A stretch of 64,000 nt of DNA, from the NCBI GenBank assembly GCA_907163375.1, contig CAJQUW010001634.1, positions 124,001 through 188,000 of the forward strand. The letters run 5' to 3'. Origin of the DNA: Prostheceraeus crozeri. Its lineage: Eukaryota; Platyhelminthes; Polycladida; Euryleptidae. A program made the position numbers and the translations under genes. The notes beneath the pieces were generated by a model. The model had not been told where the DNA came from and searched no databases. It saw only the letters and a program-made list of their open reading frames with translations. Positions 61,527-64,000 of this stretch are shown here, piece by piece. Position 1 is the first letter of the stretch; each line of letters starts with the position of its first letter.

Positions 61527-64000
61527 ATGTGAAGTTAATGACTTGCTCTTATAGTGTGCTAAGTGTATGGAAGGTGGTAGGCGAATGGGCAAGGCAAGGG
61601 AAGCGCAAATCCAATAACAGTTAAATTTGTGTTTGAATATGCAATCGGCTAGTGTTAGGGTTAGGGTAAGGTTTGGCGAACGGGCTAGTTTCCAGGGATG
61701 AGGGCTTCGAATCTGGATTGTGGGTGAATAGAGGATCAATACGAGTATAAGTTTGCCTAGGTTCCGGTGCTGGGTCGTGTCTTAAGAAAGAGTTGAAGTT
61801 TCACAAAGATGACTTCTATATTTCATGCGCATATGCCTGCATGTCATAGTGATGGTAGTTGGCATGTGTCAGGTAAGTTTGCATAGGTGATAGATCATGC
61901 TCATATTACCCACAGGCATTGCTAGGAATGTTTGACAACAGATTAGGACAGTAGAAATATGCTACGAAGGAGGCATGGTTATAGGCCGTATTGCAGTTGA
62001 ACAAATTTTAGTAATGAGTTGTATTGTAAGTGATGGATAAGTGCTAGGACTTCATGGAGGGAAGACACTGAAGAGGTCTAAATATGTCCTTAAAAACTGT
62101 GACAGTCACGGAACTAAGTTATGCAAATTACATGTACATGCAATTGTTATGCAGGCCTATCCACATGTAGCTACATGTGCCAATTGCAGCAGGTAAGAGG
62201 GGGCGCGTGAATTCAGCAGGAATGGATTGAGGAAGGAATTCTAGTTGGCATATGCACGAAAAGATCCCGAGAGGAAAATTGAAATGTAGTAGGACATTAC
62301 GTGAATTACTGAACATTCCGTTGTGTTCCAATTCATTAACCGCAAGTTGATGATAACTCAGACGCCATGCGAACATAGTCAAGTCAATTTTACGCCAGGT
62401 GTCTTGGAATTTATTGATCAACATCTAAAAATCTCAAATAGTGTCCAGCCTAAACACATTGAATAAACCGTTGGAGCTTAGTACAATAGGTGACATGCCA
62501 CACTCAATCACGCGTAATTCACGTGTGAACGACGCGTAATTACACATGACCCCAAACATCCGTGGCTATGCGGGATATTGCTGCAATATAAGTTAGTATA
62601 GTTGGCAGTCCTGTTATATAGACTTTGCGTCTCATGTGTCTGCATGTATCAGAGGCTAAACAATGTGATAGGACCTCACCCGGTGAAAAATGGAATCTAG
62701 AATCTAACTAGAAATTCTAGCTGGAATCTAGATATAGAAATGTCCCGGCGCATTCTAGCTAGAAAAATAGTAGAACTTCAACTAGAATTTCAACCTAAAA
62801 TCCACTTATAATCCAACTGATATATATAATTTCTACCAATATCCACTAAAAATCTAGATTTCTTACCGAAATTCTATTAAATTTCTACCAAATATCCACC
62901 CAATATCTAGATTTCCGACCTAAATTCTAAGATTCATGAGAAAAAATTTACGTGAAACATGATTTATTATGGTAATCTCTTTTTCACATCCTTTAGATAT
63001 GACGTCACGGCATATTCAATGTCTTTCTCCGTAATACTGCTACCAGTTTTCTCCGCTTCCTGATTGTGTATCGCAGCTGAAAAGAAACGCGTTGAATTGT
63101 TGATGTCGGTCAATTACAATTTCAGCCATAGTGAAAAAAAATAAATAATGCTTTCTACTCTCTGACATTTCTATGTAGATTATACATTTGATTACGAAAT
63201 AATATCAAACAATATCAATAAGAATGGAAACAATTTCATATATGTTCATTGAACATGCATAAAAGCTATCAGAAATTAAGGAACTTACAACTACATATCA
63301 GGAAGCGAATTATAATTTTTCTTGAAGTTGTTTAAACGTCTTCACTTTTTCATGTTTCTGTGAAAAACATTGTAGGCTTTTACTTTTTCAGATTAACCTA
63401 TTGAAAATGCGTTGTCTTTCAAAAAAAACTGACTTTAAACATTTAAAATGTATATCTTTTCGGTTTTAATAAGCCTGTATAAATCATAATGATGACAAAG
63501 TGCCGCCAGATCGCTCGGGCATGAATTAGAATGTAGGTTAATTTAGCTAATACGTAAGTATTTATTTTTCTCTCTACCACTTCCTTTTATGATAAGGCAT
63601 ACAACACCGAACATAATCACTTGATAAGCTTGATTCTTTCTATAACGACTTAGCATGTTAGAATTAAGTTTGTATGCAGTTATTTTACCGTAATGATTAT
63701 GGCCTACAACTGATAAAATGAGAAATACATGTAGATTAGCACCACCAGCAATAACCTTTAACAAATGCCCGCAAACAAATGTCAATATCACTTTGCTACT
63801 TGTAATTTTTCTACTTATTTTATCAATTTGCTGTCTTTCTACTCTTAACATTACTCACAAAAGTGTGTGAACATTAATTTTTTAGAAATTTGCGATGATA
63901 CATTATGCACAACACCATTCACGACCAAAACCGTGAGTCGCCCGACAGTCGGTGTCCGATTGGGCGGAAACAATTTCAATTTTTTGCAATGTACTCACTT
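61527..64000. other. non-coding region
   Basis: No gene recognised. A degenerate array of AATCTAGAATT-type words lies at 62690-62935. A short GTTAGGGTTAGGGTAAGG at about 61655 is too short to be a telomeric array. Confidence 0.35.
62690..62935. repeat. degenerate array of CTAGA/AAATTCTA words
   Basis: About 245 bp built of variants of GGAATCTAGAATCTA and ATTTCTACCAATATCCAC. It resembles in style the arrays at 45.1 kb and inside the hAT-type MITEs. Confidence 0.55.

Noticed and set aside
61650-61675. Telomere-like GTTAGGGTTAGGG
   Set aside because: Only two units, so it is within chance.

Overview
The window looks like genomic DNA of an invertebrate metazoan. It is AT-rich, with long non-coding stretches, several families of DNA transposons and MITEs, microsatellites and spliced-gene signals. 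It carries two integrated Polinton/Maverick (adintovirus-like) elements. Nothing in the sequence fixes the phylum.

Region 1 (1 to about 7.9 kb, perhaps resuming at 31.6 kb) is the right part of an old, very AT-rich Polinton-like element (E1) that runs off the left edge. It holds a broken protein-primed DNA polymerase B on the + strand. On the - strand are a broken packaging ATPase, a broken capsid-associated gene, a conserved element gene and a membrane protein gene. Overall it has roughly eight to ten breaks.

Region 2 (7914-31587) is a second Polinton (E2), 23.7 kb, bounded by about 820-bp terminal inverted repeats that differ essentially only in C-run length, and by a 6-bp target duplication with one mismatch. 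It is therefore young. It looks almost whole, with about one break. Its left arm carries early-looking units with TATA boxes: a zinc-finger/coiled-coil gene, two small genes and DNA polymerase B. Three copies of a 140-bp module lie after the first three of these genes, and each contains a 16-nt hairpin that matches the metazoan histone mRNA 3' stem-loop. The centre and right arm hold two penton/minor-capsid-like paralogs, two PC4-like genes, a clear TATA-binding-protein (TBP) homolog, adenain-type protease, double-jelly-roll major capsid protein, protein VI-like and PX-like core proteins, integrase with chromodomain, packaging ATPase, two RING-like proteins, a stand-alone copy of the polymerase N-terminal domain, a DEDD-type exonuclease and a TATA-driven rightmost gene.

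The E2 genes suggest a coherent expression system. Early genes have TATA boxes, tiny leader introns and sometimes histone-like 3' ends. Late units begin with an octamer-like ATGCAAA(T) motif 17-34 nt upstream of the first ATG. Downstream genes in these units lack the motif and instead have stop and start codons that overlap or almost touch (TAATG, ATGA, TAATATG, TGAAAATG). The element also encodes its own TBP-like and PC4-like factors. This combination is the most striking content of the window.

Region 3 (31.6-64 kb) is host-like DNA. It holds an FRS2/DOK-type IRS-PTB adaptor reading frame (33.5-34.1 kb), a complete but decayed hAT transposon with a perfect 8-bp TSD (37384-41349), and other hAT relics. 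It also has a CACTA/CMC-like transposase relic split by two nested MITEs (49.7-52.1 kb), a pair of inverted 1.08-kb hAT-type MITEs, several foldback MITEs, a 390-bp (GA)n tract and a few candidate host exons. Most of the rest shows nothing I can name.
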